In this document: piece after piece, positions 1 through 7,930 of the stretch
Position numbering within the stretch: the stretch's first letter is position 1
Layout of the letters: every line of letters begins with the position of its first letter
Source of the DNA: Enterocloster lavalensis
GTDB taxonomy: Bacteria > Bacillota > Clostridia > Lachnospirales > Lachnospiraceae
Direction of reading: 5' to 3'
DNA length: 64,000 nucleotides
Assembly (NCBI RefSeq): GCF_902364025.1
Contig: NZ_CABJCG010000003.1
Span: 124,001 to 188,000, forward strand
Made by a program: the position numbers and the translations under genes
The notes under the pieces: model-generated
Told to the model about the DNA's origin: nothing
Database searches by the model: none
Seen by the model: only the letters and a program-made list of their open reading frames with translations

Positions 1-156
1 GATGGAAACCACGGAGCGGCCCGCATCCTTGCCCTCCCGCACCCGGATCAGCACGTCCGTACCGCCGCTTATGATCTCGGCATCCGGATCCTTCACAAGG
101 GCGTCCACGGCGTCCGCAACGCTCTTTGCCTCGTAAAATGATTTGATGTCAAACAT
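1..156 (-). CDS. xdhB: Xanthine dehydrogenase-type FAD-binding subunit (partial, N-terminus only)
   Basis: The 52 visible codons begin MFDIKSFYEAKSV and contain GGTDVLIRVREGK, the FAD pyrophosphate-binding signature of the FAD subunit of molybdenum hydroxylases (CO dehydrogenase medium-chain family). An AAGGAGAAGG ribosome binding site lies just before the ATG at 156. The gene begins 12 bp after the xdhA stop, so the two are co-transcribed. The subunit would pass electrons from the molybdenum subunit, through a 2Fe-2S subunit expected beyond the window, to NAD or another acceptor. The remainder runs off the left edge. The family call is firm; the exact substrate of the enzyme is not shown. 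Confidence 0.85.
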   Translation of the reverse strand, partial: MFDIKSFYEAKSVADAVDALVKDPDAEIISGGTDVLIRVREGKDAGRSVVSI

Positions 157-168
157 AGAACCTTCTCC

Positions 169-2595
169 TTATATCAGACCTTTTTCTTTGAATTTTGCAA
201 TCAGCCGCTGGGCTGTCATGGGTGTCATATTCATATGTACGCCGGTGGCGTTTAAAATCGCGTTCCGGATGGCCGGTGCCACGGGAATGGCCGGCGGCTC
301 TCCCAGGGATTTGTTTCCGTAAGGGCCGGTGGGGTCATCCAGTTGGATAAACCGCACGTTCAGCTCCGGGGTATCCATGGCCGTGGGAATCTTGTAATCC
401 AACAGGTTGTTGTTCAGTGTCTTTCCGGTCTTCTCATCCACCAGAAGCTCCTCCGAAAGCCCGTAACCCAGTCCCATGCTCATGCCGCCGTGAACCTGCG
501 CGGCCGCGGTCTTGGGATTGATCAGCACGCCGGAGTCGTGGACGTTGACAATGTCCTTCACCGTCACCAGGCCAAGGGGCATATCCACCTCGACCTCCAC
601 GAAGCAGCAGCCGGAGGAGAAGGTGTTGTCCTTGCAGTGGTTGGTGACCTCCGCCGTAATGTGCACGGAGCGGTCCAGGGAATAGAAGGCGGTGTCCGCC
701 ACCACGGCCACGTCAAAGAGCACCGGATCCCCGCCGCTCACCACGACCTTGCTGTCCACAATGTCCAGCATCTCCGCAGTCACGTCCTCGTCCGCTCCAA
801 GCCCCAGGGCCTCGCGCAGCCTGCCCGCGGCCTCCTTCACCTGGTCCGCATAAACGGTCTTGGACAGGTCGGTCAGATCGTGATTCAGCATGTAGGCCGC
901 GTACTCCAGAATCTTGCCGCGAAACTCCTCCCCGCACTTTTTGCAGGCCATGCCGGAAACGTAGGTCTGGCGGGAGGCGTAAGCGCCCGTGTCAAAGGGG
1001 GTGGTGTCCGTGTCCTGGGTGGACACGATGTAAACCTTGTCAAAGGAAATGCCCGTGGTCTCGGAAGCCATCTGGGAGAACACGGTGTCAGCGCCCTGTC
1101 CGATCTCGGTAGCGCCCATGCACAGCTGCATGGAGCCGTCCTGGTTCAGCACCATCCGGGCGGAACTGGTCTCCAGGGAAATGGGGTGCACACCCGTCTT
1201 ATAACAGAAAATCGCCATCCCCACGCCCTTTCGCACCGGACCGGTCTGATTGCGGTATTGTTTCCACTTTTCATCCCAGCGGATGTATGATTTTCCTTCC
1301 TCGATACACCGCTTCAGACCGTAGGAGTGGAAGGTGATCCCGTTGGCCGGATCCACAAACCCCTCCTCCATGCAGTTTTTCAGCCGGAACTCGCAGGGAT
1401 CCATGCCGATCCGATCCGCCAGATCGTCGGTGAGGCATTCCGCAAACCAGACGGCCTGGGGGATGCCGTAACCTCTCATGGCTCCCGCGGTGGGCGATGA
1501 GGTGTAGACGGTCCAGCAGTCCACCTCGCAGCCCAGCTCATCCCGGTACAGGTCCTTGAACACGTTGCCGCAGTTGGCGCAGATGGCGTGGCCGTGGGAG
1601 GCGTAAGCGCCGTTGTTGGCAAACGCATCGATCTTCCTGGCCAGTATGCGCCCGTCCTTTGTCATCAGGCCCTTACATTTTCCCTTGATGGCATGGCGGG
1701 TTCGGGTGCCGGAAATGGTCTCCTCGCGGCTGATTTCCAGCCGGACGGGCCGTCCGCCCACGGACATGCTCAAAAAGGCGTTCAGGGGCTCGTAGAGCAC
1801 ATCCTGCTTGTTTCCGAAACCACCGCCTATGTAGGGTTTAATGATGCGGACCTGGCCCACCGGAATCCCCAAAGCCTGGGCCGTACAGCGCCGGACAATG
1901 TGCGGAATCTGGGTGGAACACACCACGGTAACCTTACCGTTGGTGTCCACATACGCCCAGGACACCGGCAGCTCGATGTGGCAGTGGGAGATGCGGGGCG
2001 TATCGTACTCCTCCTCCACCGCGATCAGCTCCTCGCCCGGGTACATCTCTCTGGCCGCCAGAATTCCCTTGTCAAAGGTAAAATCGCTGTCCCCCATGGT
2101 CATGTGGGAGTGCACGATCACGTTATCCTTGCGCAAATCCGGGTGCAGCGGAGTAGCTCCCTCCGCCATGGCCGCCTCCACGGTGACGATGGGCTCATAC
2201 TCCTCGTACTCCACCTTGATCAGCCGGGCCGCCTGGGCCGCCGCCACCTCGTTCTCCGCTACCACGGCCGCGATGTCGTCCCCGTACAGACGGACGCGCT
2301 CGTTCAAAACCCGCCGGTCGCAGATGTCCTGGTGCTTCGACTCCACGCTCCACGGATGGCCCGCGGTTGGGAACTGGCAGTCCGGAGCGTCAAAGCAGGT
2401 GACGATCTTCACCACCCCCGGCACCTTCATGGCCTCGGTCAGGTCAAAGCTCTTGACCCGGCCGTTGGCGATGGTGGCGTGCACCACCTTTCCGTGGAGA
2501 ATGTCCCTCGGTTCCAAATCCGCGGTGTACTTCGCTTCTCCGGTCACTTTGCCGTAAGCGTCGACCCGTTTCAATTCCTGGCCTACAATCTTCAT
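169..2595 (-). CDS. xdhA: Xanthine dehydrogenase-type molybdenum-binding subunit
   Basis: This 808-residue protein is the molybdopterin-binding catalytic subunit of a xanthine dehydrogenase-type hydroxylase. Motifs in order are the N-terminal GEAKYTADL block, the GGGFGNKQD pterin-contact loop, GAMRGYGIPQA (the arginine-containing substrate loop), GATEIGQGADT, GGMSMGLGYG, and GEPPAIPVAPA, which holds the catalytic glutamate near the C-terminus. The start at 2595 is chosen because AAGGAGGAAGC precedes it; a 50-residue upstream extension is open but unlike the family. It is followed closely by xdhB. A purine riboswitch lies in its leader, which supports a purine substrate (hypoxanthine or xanthine). 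Nicotinate or another heterocycle cannot be excluded. Confidence 0.9.
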   Translation of the reverse strand: MKIVGQELKRVDAYGKVTGEAKYTADLEPRDILHGKVVHATIANGRVKSFDLTEAMKVPGVVKIVTCFDAPDCQFPTAGHPWSVESKHQDICDRRVLNERVRLYGDDIAAVVAENEVAAAQAARLIKVEYEEYEPIVTVEAAMAEGATPLHPDLRKDNVIVHSHMTMGDSDFTFDKGILAAREMYPGEELIAVEEEYDTPRISHCHIELPVSWAYVDTNGKVTVVCSTQIPHIVRRCTAQALGIPVGQVRIIKPYIGGGFGNKQDVLYEPLNAFLSMSVGGRPVRLEISREETISGTRTRHAIKGKCKGLMTKDGRILARKIDAFANNGAYASHGHAICANCGNVFKDLYRDELGCEVDCWTVYTSSPTAGAMRGYGIPQAVWFAECLTDDLADRIGMDPCEFRLKNCMEEGFVDPANGITFHSYGLKRCIEEGKSYIRWDEKWKQYRNQTGPVRKGVGMAIFCYKTGVHPISLETSSARMVLNQDGSMQLCMGATEIGQGADTVFSQMASETTGISFDKVYIVSTQDTDTTPFDTGAYASRQTYVSGMACKKCGEEFRGKILEYAAYMLNHDLTDLSKTVYADQVKEAAGRLREALGLGADEDVTAEMLDIVDSKVVVSGGDPVLFDVAVVADTAFYSLDRSVHITAEVTNHCKDNTFSSGCCFVEVEVDMPLGLVTVKDIVNVHDSGVLINPKTAAAQVHGGMSMGLGYGLSEELLVDEKTGKTLNNNLLDYKIPTAMDTPELNVRFIQLDDPTGPYGNKSLGEPPAIPVAPAIRNAILNATGVHMNMTPMTAQRLIAKFKEKGLI

Positions 2596-2781
2596 TCTAT
2601 GCTTCCTCCTTGCCTGATTTGCCGTCACTTCATGTTCCCGCAGCCAGCCCCGGCGCGGCCGCCAAAGCGATCCGCACCCAATCAAAAAGTCCGCCCGTCC
2701 CCGCTTCCGATCATCTCTTCTGCAAGTCCGGCAGACTCTTCCCATACCGTATTTTTCCCAATGCGCCGTTCATTTTCAGCG

Positions 2782-2832
2782 TTCAATGGAGCAATCGCCC
2801 GCAGTCTGCACCTGCGGCCCATTGCATTCAAC
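2782..2832. repeat. REP-like imperfect palindrome, copy 1
   Basis: Contains GCAATCGCCCGCAG then CCTGCGGCCCATTGC, two halves of an imperfect hairpin, flanked by TTCAATG and ATTCAA. The same palindrome recurs at 22075, 41757 and 51737 (two copies). This copy lies between the riboswitch terminator and xdhA, so it is inside the transcribed leader. It is the most diverged of the five in the central loop. Confidence 0.75.
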
Positions 2833-2833
2833 G

Positions 2834-2874
2834 AAAAAAAGAGCTGGCTACATAAACTATGTAGTCAACTCTTT
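2834..2874 (-). terminator. Intrinsic terminator forming the riboswitch expression platform
   Basis: On the minus strand GAGTTGACTACATA pairs with TATGTAGCCAGCTC around a GTT loop, with one mismatch and one G-U pair, followed by seven Ts. The 5' arm is the same sequence as the 3' strands of P3 and P1 of the adjacent aptamer, so terminator and aptamer exclude each other. Confidence 0.85.
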
Positions 2875-2919
2875 TCGGTAGTTGGTAGAGACTCTGGGCC
2901 AATCCCCAGGATATACATA
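2858..2919 (-). promoter_or_regulatory. Purine (guanine-class) riboswitch aptamer upstream of xdhA
   Basis: Read on the minus strand: P1 TATGTA pairs with TACATA; P2 is CTGGG/CCCAG with loop GATTGG; J2/3 is AGTCTCTACC, the near-invariant purine aptamer segment; P3 is AACT/AGTT with loop ACCGAAA; J3/1 begins GACTA. The base equivalent to position 74 of the xpt aptamer is C, the guanine/hypoxanthine specificity base, not the U of adenine switches. The terminator arm overlaps P3 and P1, so ligand binding should block termination and turn expression on. The aptamer call is from motif match; the ON logic is inferred from the overlap. Confidence 0.85.
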
Positions 2920-2947
2920 TTGGTAAACGACTTATTAAGTTGTTACT

Positions 2948-2976
2948 ATTATAGCGCCTAAAAATTAATTAGTCCA
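2948..2976 (-). promoter_or_regulatory. Promoter for riboswitch-xdhA transcript
   Basis: A perfect TATAAT (-10, 2948-2953) is separated by 17 bp from TGGACT (-35, 2971-2976) on the minus strand. Transcription would begin about 20 bp upstream of the riboswitch P1 helix. Confidence 0.65.
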
Positions 2977-3087
2977 CTAGCAAATATCTCAAAATTTTTT
3001 AGCATTTTTGTGCACTATTTACAAATCCTTTCGGCGCAATCTCAGCATTTTCACAATATTCCCCGTAATCTCACTCCGCGCACCTCT

Positions 3088-5007
3088 TCACCCCTGCTCG
3101 CGCATCAGCTCCAGAAATTCCTTCTCCGGCAGCGGGCGGGAGTAATAGTAGCCCTGGATCCTGTCCGTGCCCAGCTCCGCCATAATCCGGCGCTGCTCCT
3201 CATTCTCCACGCCCTCCGTGATGGTCTCCACCCCGATGGCGTGAAAGCACCTGACAATGGCCTCCACCAAAATCCGGTTTTTCTCGTTCCCGAGGCCGTC
3301 CACCAGGCTCTTGTCCAGCTTGATGCACTCAAAGGGCAGGGTCAGCACATAGGACAGGCTGGAATACCCGGTTCCGAAGTCGTCCAGATAAAATCCGAAG
3401 CCCGCGCGGGTCAGCTGGTTCATGACGGACAGCACCCGCCTGGTGTCCTCCGCGATAATACGCTCCGTAATCTCGATCTTAAGCCGCTCCGGCCGCACCC
3501 CGTAGCGCTGGGTCAGGGAAATCATCCGGGGGACCATATCAGCTTCCAGAAATTGTAGAACAGAAAAGTTAATGGACAGCGAACCGCTGTACTCCGGGTA
3601 GTCCCGTATAAACCGGCAGGCCATCTCTATGACCATCCAGCTCAGGCCGTTGATCAGCCCCCGCTTTTCCGCCAGCGGGATAAACTCAGCCGGGGACACG
3701 TTGCTGCCGTTCTCGTCCTTTAAGCGCAGCAGCGCCTCACAGCTGTCGAACTTCCCCCTGGCGCAGTTGTAGACAGGCTGGAAATTCAGATAGAACTGCT
3801 CCGCCTCCATGCCCCGCTTGATCAGGTCCACCAGCTGGTTCTGGCGGCGGAAGGCCTGGTACATCTCCCGGGAGAAATACAGGCATTTCCCGCCTCCCCG
3901 CTCCTTGCAGATGCCGATGGCGTAGTCCAGGCAGGCGCTTAATTCCCCCACATCCTCCATCTCATAATACTGGTCGATATATGCCATACTCACCGGCAGC
4001 AGGCAGCGGCATCCCTCGTAGATCCACACGCGCTCAAACCGCTCCCGGACCTCGGCCAGATAGCGGTCCAGCTCCTGCTGGGGGATTCCCCCAAAAATAA
4101 TTCCAAATCGCACGCCCGCGTACCGGCACACCGCCGCCTCGCCGCTGGCCTCCCTGATATATTCCGCAATCTGCCGCAAAAACGCGTCCCCCACCCGGGT
4201 GCCGTACTTCTCGTTCACCATTTTGAATTGGTGCACGCTGATGATCACGGTCTTAAAGGGCTGCCGCTCCAGGCGCCGCTGTTCCATCTGGTCGTAAAAT
4301 ACTTCCCGCGTAAACAGGCCCGTCAGATCGTCGGTGTGGATCTTCTGACTCTGGAAGCTGATAAAGAGGATCAGCAGGGAAACCGCCATCACGGTCCCGG
4401 ACATGATCATCTCCGGGTATATTCCCTGAAAGGTTCCCAGAAACAGGGCGATCACCGGCGCCAGTTTCATGACCTGGCGCATGGAACGGTCCACGTAACG
4501 GCGCTGCCGCACAAAGCACACCAGCACCATCAGCCAGTAGATCAGAAACAGGGCGTAGATCAGCCGGTTGCCGGGCCCCCTGACGTAGGACCCGTCCGCT
4601 CCGAGGGTGAAAATGATCCCGGTGCGCATGTTAAACGCCGCCACGGCCAGGTACAGGATCAAAAGTCCGCCCGAGACCTTCTCCGCCCGGTAGTAGCAGC
4701 GCTTGTCCGCGCTGTTTCGATGGATCAGCAACAGATAATACCGCGCCATAAGAAATTCCACCGCGGCCATGGAGACAAAATACAGAATATTCAACAGATA
4801 TAAAAGCCAGTACGGCGCCAACCCGGGCCGCCCCATCAGCCAGATGGCGGCGATATTGATGACAATCGAGCAGAACGAGACGGACAGGCATTCGTAGAAC
4901 AGCGCGTTCTGCTGTTCCACATGGGATACGCGCTCCCTGGAGTACAGAGCCAATATCAGAATGATAATACACGCGATATACTCTCCCTCAAACGCCCAAT
5001 GCATCAT
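3088..5007 (-). CDS. Membrane GGDEF(degenerate)-EAL phosphodiesterase
   Basis: A 639-residue protein with an N-terminal block of about six to seven hydrophobic segments (residues 8-220), a GGDEF domain (about 225-375) and a C-terminal EAL domain (about 390-635). The GGDEF signature is replaced by AGVRF, so cyclase activity is unlikely. The EAL domain keeps CEALLR, KIEITERI, DDFGTGYSSLSYV, IKLDKSLV and ITEGVENEEQ, so it should hydrolyse c-di-GMP to pGpG. The membrane block probably senses a signal, as MASE-type domains do. The start has GAGGGGG upstream; ATG at 5004 is equally possible. It is monocistronic, with a cloverleaf repeat just upstream. Confidence 0.88.
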   Translation of the reverse strand: MMHWAFEGEYIACIIILILALYSRERVSHVEQQNALFYECLSVSFCSIVINIAAIWLMGRPGLAPYWLLYLLNILYFVSMAAVEFLMARYYLLLIHRNSADKRCYYRAEKVSGGLLILYLAVAAFNMRTGIIFTLGADGSYVRGPGNRLIYALFLIYWLMVLVCFVRQRRYVDRSMRQVMKLAPVIALFLGTFQGIYPEMIMSGTVMAVSLLILFISFQSQKIHTDDLTGLFTREVFYDQMEQRRLERQPFKTVIISVHQFKMVNEKYGTRVGDAFLRQIAEYIREASGEAAVCRYAGVRFGIIFGGIPQQELDRYLAEVRERFERVWIYEGCRCLLPVSMAYIDQYYEMEDVGELSACLDYAIGICKERGGGKCLYFSREMYQAFRRQNQLVDLIKRGMEAEQFYLNFQPVYNCARGKFDSCEALLRLKDENGSNVSPAEFIPLAEKRGLINGLSWMVIEMACRFIRDYPEYSGSLSINFSVLQFLEADMVPRMISLTQRYGVRPERLKIEITERIIAEDTRRVLSVMNQLTRAGFGFYLDDFGTGYSSLSYVLTLPFECIKLDKSLVDGLGNEKNRILVEAIVRCFHAIGVETITEGVENEEQRRIMAELGTDRIQGYYYSRPLPEKEFLELMREQG

Positions 5008-5111
5008 GATGTCCCCCTCTTGTGTTTCCGCTGCCTTACCACTTCCCTATTATACCGTAAAGCGGCAGATTTTGACAACAATAATGATTCCCATCATCCA
5101 CTTTTTTTAGG

Positions 5112-5261
5112 TAACCGTTCAGACGGCGGGAAAATTGGCGCAGAAAGCCGCGTCAAGCTCGCTTGTAAGCGGGTTTTTGTGTCAATTTTCACATCGGATG
5201 GACATCCGATGCTTCCCCGCCGGTCTTTTTCGGTCAAGAAGATGAGCCGTCTGAACTGTTA
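5112..5261 (+). repeat. Cloverleaf intergenic repeat, copy A
   Basis: A 150-bp element bounded by TAACcGTTCAGACGGC and its inverse GCCGTCTGAACTGTTA (one mismatch). Inside are an arm closed by GAAAATTGG/CAATTTTC, a 9-bp perfect palindromic arm CATCGGATG/CATCCGATG, and a third arm (CTTC..CCGGTC/GGTCAAGAAG) that is degraded relative to the copies at 17578 and 31174. It lies between the divergent EAL gene and tRNA-Glu. Confidence 0.85.
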
Positions 5262-5303
5262 CTTTTTCAGAAATAATTTTTTTAAATTTTTTTCAAAAAA
5301 CTA

Positions 5304-5332
5304 TAGACAAACCAAAAAACATATGGTATTAT
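5304..5332 (+). promoter_or_regulatory. Promoter of tRNA-Glu
   Basis: TAGACA (5304-5309), a 17-bp spacer and TATTAT (5327-5332) lie about 35 bp before the mature tRNA. Confidence 0.65.
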
Positions 5333-5366
5333 AAACGAGCTGTCGGAGATGAGACAGAAAAACAAA

Positions 5367-5438
5367 GGCCTGATGGTCAAGCGGCTAAGACGACGCCCTC
5401 TCACGGCGTAAACCCGGGTTCGATTCCCGGTCAGGTCA
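5367..5438 (+). tRNA. tRNA-Glu (anticodon CTC)
   Basis: A 72-nt cloverleaf: acceptor stem GGCCTGA/TCAGGTC (one G-U pair) with discriminator A, D arm with GGTCAAGCGGC, anticodon stem ACGCC/GGCGT around CTCTCAC giving anticodon CTC (5400-5402), and T arm CCGGGTTCGATTCCCGG. CCA is not encoded. CTC reads only GAG, so a separate tRNA-Glu(TTC) is expected elsewhere. A promoter precedes it and a terminator follows, so it is a single-gene unit. Confidence 0.95.
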
Positions 5439-5446
5439 TAAAGGAA

Positions 5447-5476
5447 AACAATCGGTATCTGCCGGTTGTTTTTTTC
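5447..5476 (+). terminator. Intrinsic terminator of tRNA-Glu
   Basis: AACAATCGG and CCGGTTGTT form a hairpin followed by a run of Ts. Confidence 0.8.
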
Positions 5477-5577
5477 TTGTCTAAAATCCTTCCATTTCTT
5501 CCATGTATGAAATTGTTAATAACTCCCAATACTAATCCCATGCAAACTATCATAAAACGCAGAAGGGAAAATGTATT

Positions 5578-6411
5578 ATGAGCAAAAATTCAAGATACTG
5601 GGCCATTGGGGCCATCGTCGTGCTGGCGCTGCTGCTGATCTGGATCATGTTCTCAGCAGGAAATCCGGGAAGCTCCGGACAGGATTCCACCGCCGAATCC
5701 ACCGCTTCCTCCTCCGGCGCGTCCGAAAGCGCAAGCTCTGCCGCACAGGGGACCTCCGAATCCGCAGACAGCCACAGCGGCCACAACATGGACGGCCACA
5801 GCGCTTCGGCAGACCAGAACTTAAACAGTTACCTGGCGGACCAGGACCGGCAGATGGATCAGATGATGACCGGCATGCAGGGGATCCCGGAATCCGGCAG
5901 CGCCTCCGTGGACTTTCTCACCGGGATGATCCCCCACCACCAGGCCGCCGTGGACATGGCGGAGTCCTACCTCAAATACGGCGGTGAAAACAAGGAGTTA
6001 AAAGAGCTGGCTGAGAATATCATCGAGGTCCAGCGGGAAGAGATCGACCAGATGGAAAAGATGGCCGGCAGCCTGAAGGAAAAAGGGACCCACAACGAGG
6101 ACCAGGCCAAGGCTTACCGCCAGGAGTACGACAAGATGTTCGAGGACGGCGCTCACGGCCACCACATGCCCGATTCCAGCCCGGCCACCGTGGACGAGGC
6201 CTTTGCCGAGGGTATGATGATGCACCATCAGATGGCCGTGGACATGGCCCGGTCCATTCTGGAGTATACGGACGACGAGGAGGTCACCCAGTTGGCCAAC
6301 GCCATCATCGAGCAGCAGGAGGTGGAGATCTCCCAGATGAAGGGAATTCTGGAAGGTTTACAGCAGGGGCAGCAGGAGTCAGCCTCCGAATCCCGGCCTG
6401 CCGGGCAATAA
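5578..6411 (+). CDS. Membrane-anchored tandem DUF305 protein
   Basis: A 277-residue protein with one N-terminal membrane segment (about residues 8-30), a Ser/Ala/Glu-rich linker to about residue 85 and two DUF305 repeats. The repeats carry GMIPHHQAAVDMAESYL (about 120-136) and GMMMHHQMAVDMARSIL (about 213-229), the paired-histidine helices typical of this ferritin-like, possibly metal-binding family. A His-containing stretch (SHSGHNMDGH) lies in the linker. It is probably exposed outside the cell and tethered. The function of DUF305 proteins is not established; copper or other metal binding has been suggested for relatives. It is a single gene with an AGAAGGG site before the ATG. Confidence 0.85.
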   Translation: MSKNSRYWAIGAIVVLALLLIWIMFSAGNPGSSGQDSTAESTASSSGASESASSAAQGTSESADSHSGHNMDGHSASADQNLNSYLADQDRQMDQMMTGMQGIPESGSASVDFLTGMIPHHQAAVDMAESYLKYGGENKELKELAENIIEVQREEIDQMEKMAGSLKEKGTHNEDQAKAYRQEYDKMFEDGAHGHHMPDSSPATVDEAFAEGMMMHHQMAVDMARSILEYTDDEEVTQLANAIIEQQEVEISQMKGILEGLQQGQQESASESRPAGQ

Positions 6412-6459
6412 GCCCGCAGCCCCGCGGCAGCCGGTCTTTTTCATACAGCTGAACACAGA

Positions 6460-6506
6460 CAAAAATCCCCCGGCGCGAAGGTCTGCCCTTCTGCTTCCGG
6501 GGGATT
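6460..6506 (-). terminator. Intrinsic terminator after the DUF1874-like gene
   Basis: AATCCCCCGG and CCGGGGGATT form a 10-bp stem, followed on the minus strand by five Ts. There is no T-run on the plus strand. Confidence 0.75.
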
Positions 6507-6532
6507 ATGACGGACGGCCGTCTCCGCCTGTA

Positions 6533-6916
6533 TTATGCTTCCGGTTTCCGGTTGACGAATTGACAGTATACATACACATTCTGAATCTTCTTTGCCTCCA
6601 CTCCCTCAACTTCAATGATCGGCTGTGTCTCCGACGGTGTCACATAGAGCTTGAACGCGATGGCGTCCTGGTTGGGCCGCATGTTCCGGATGCTCTTGTA
6701 CGGATAATGCCGGCTGCTGATGCCCAGATGCTCAAAGATGATCGACTCGATGGCCGGGTTGGTAAATCCGCAGATCACATCATCCCCGTACAGCTCCAGA
6801 ATCGATCTCGCCTCCTCGAAGCTCAGATTCGTGCACTTGTACTCGCCCTGGTTCATCGCAGTCATCACGCTGCTGTTGTCCAGAAGCAAAAGCGGCAGAT
6901 CACTCTTTCTTGTCAT
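6533..6916 (-). CDS. DUF1874 (STIV B116/YddF-like) family protein
   Basis: A 127-residue protein. The start at 6916 is preceded by GGAAGGAGGTAACGAG, ruling out an 8-residue upstream extension. Its layout (a hydrophobic strand, then NSSVMTAMNQGEYKC, SFEEARSILE, CGFTNPAIESIIFEHLGI, and DAIAFKLYV) resembles DUF1874, a small fold known from archaeal viruses (STIV B116), phages and mobile elements and from Bacillus YddF. It has its own promoter and terminator. No role can be assigned; some relatives bind DNA in vitro. The family call rests on recalled pattern similarity and is moderate. Confidence 0.55.
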   Translation of the reverse strand: MTRKSDLPLLLLDNSSVMTAMNQGEYKCTNLSFEEARSILELYGDDVICGFTNPAIESIIFEHLGISSRHYPYKSIRNMRPNQDAIAFKLYVTPSETQPIIEVEGVEAKKIQNVYVYCQFVNRKPEA

Positions 6917-6940
6917 CTCGTTACCTCCTTCCTTAACCAA

Positions 6941-6969
6941 AGCATACTAAATCCCCAATCCAAAGTCAA
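6941..6969 (-). promoter_or_regulatory. Promoter of the DUF1874-like gene
   Basis: On the minus strand TTGACT (6964-6969), a 17-bp spacer and TATGCT (6941-6946). Confidence 0.65.
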
Positions 6970-6996
6970 CATTATTTGTGCAAATTAAACAATTAA

Positions 6997-7053
6997 CGAG
7001 CCTGTCAATCCTTAGACGAGGCAGATTGCCCCGCCTGCCAGCCGACAGGCTCG
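6997..7053 (-). terminator. Intrinsic terminator of the dsdA operon
   Basis: CGAGCCTGTC and GACAGGCTCG form a 10-bp outer stem enclosing a smaller GGCAGG/GCCT hairpin. A T-rich stretch follows on the minus strand. It lies directly after the HAD phosphatase gene. Confidence 0.65.
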
Positions 7054-7071
7054 AAAATGGTAAACCGTCCT

Positions 7072-7917
7072 TCAAAAAAGCCGTTCTCTCACGCTCCCGC
7101 TTCCGCCCGAGAGGAAAAATTTCTCAATCACCTCAGCAATTCCATCGTGGTCGTTATCCGCCGTTGTGATATAACCGGCCATTGCCTGGATCTCTTCCGG
7201 CGCATTGGCCATCGCCACCCCAAGACCCGCATGGCGGATCATATTGATATCGTTGTAGCTGTCGCCGCAGCAGACCACCTTCTCCCAGGAAATCTTCAGG
7301 CGCTCCAACAGATATTTGAGGCCGTAGGCTTTATCGATATTTTTAGGCACTACCTCCAGATAGAAGGGCTCGGAATGGAATATCTGTACTTCATGAAAAT
7401 ATTTGCGGGTCAACACCGGCTCCAGGTTTTCAAGCATTTCCGGTTCCCCGGTCAACAGGCACTCGTTGACGGAAAAATTCACGTACCGTTTAAAATCCTT
7501 GCGATACTCCACCGGCATGCCGGTAATCCGCGACTCCTGCAGCATATAGGCGTCCGGCTCCGTCCCCGCCACAATGGTTCCGGTCCGGTACGCCGCCATC
7601 CCAATCTGATTTCTGACCGCATCCTCCCACAGACAGCCCGGCAGATGGCGGGGCAGGCATTTCTCAAACACACAGCGCCCGGTCCGCGCATCCAGGATTT
7701 TTCCGCCGTTGAAAGCCAGGATATAGCTCCCATACCGGTCAAATCCCAGCTCCCCGGCTACCGGAAGCACCCCTTCCGGGGGGCGCCCGGAAGCCAGCAC
7801 TACCTTTACGCCCATCCGCTGAATCTGAAAAACCGCCTCCCTCGTCTTCGGCAGAACCTTCTTCTCAGAATTCGTTACGGTTCCATCGATATCCAGAACC
7901 AACAGCTCATAGCCCAT
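7072..7917 (-). CDS. Cof-type HAD-superfamily phosphatase
   Basis: A 281-residue Cof-like HAD hydrolase: DIDGTVTNSEKKV at residues 9-21 carries the nucleophile and acid/base aspartates (DxDGT), VLASGRPPEG is motif II, and CCGDSYNDINMI with GVAMANA forms motifs III/IV. The C2-type cap between them is usual for sugar-phosphate and small-phosphoester phosphatases. It starts 13 bp after dsdA and is the last gene of the five-gene DeoR operon. By context it may dephosphorylate a product of the operon, for example phosphoserine or another small phosphoester, but specificity in this family cannot be read from sequence. Confidence 0.85.
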   Translation of the reverse strand: MGYELLVLDIDGTVTNSEKKVLPKTREAVFQIQRMGVKVVLASGRPPEGVLPVAGELGFDRYGSYILAFNGGKILDARTGRCVFEKCLPRHLPGCLWEDAVRNQIGMAAYRTGTIVAGTEPDAYMLQESRITGMPVEYRKDFKRYVNFSVNECLLTGEPEMLENLEPVLTRKYFHEVQIFHSEPFYLEVVPKNIDKAYGLKYLLERLKISWEKVVCCGDSYNDINMIRHAGLGVAMANAPEEIQAMAGYITTADNDHDGIAEVIEKFFLSGGSGSVRERLF

Positions 7918-7930
7918 GAGACGCCTCTTT

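Noticed and set aside
1588..2961. A 457-codon plus-strand frame opposite xdhA and its leader
   Set aside because: It is antisense to a gene with clear family motifs, is rich in His, Arg, Leu and Gly as GC-rich shadow frames are, and crosses the riboswitch and promoter.
6997..7053. Nested hairpin considered as a small RNA or riboswitch
   Set aside because: Its position directly after the dsdA operon and the T-rich end on that strand are better explained as a terminator.
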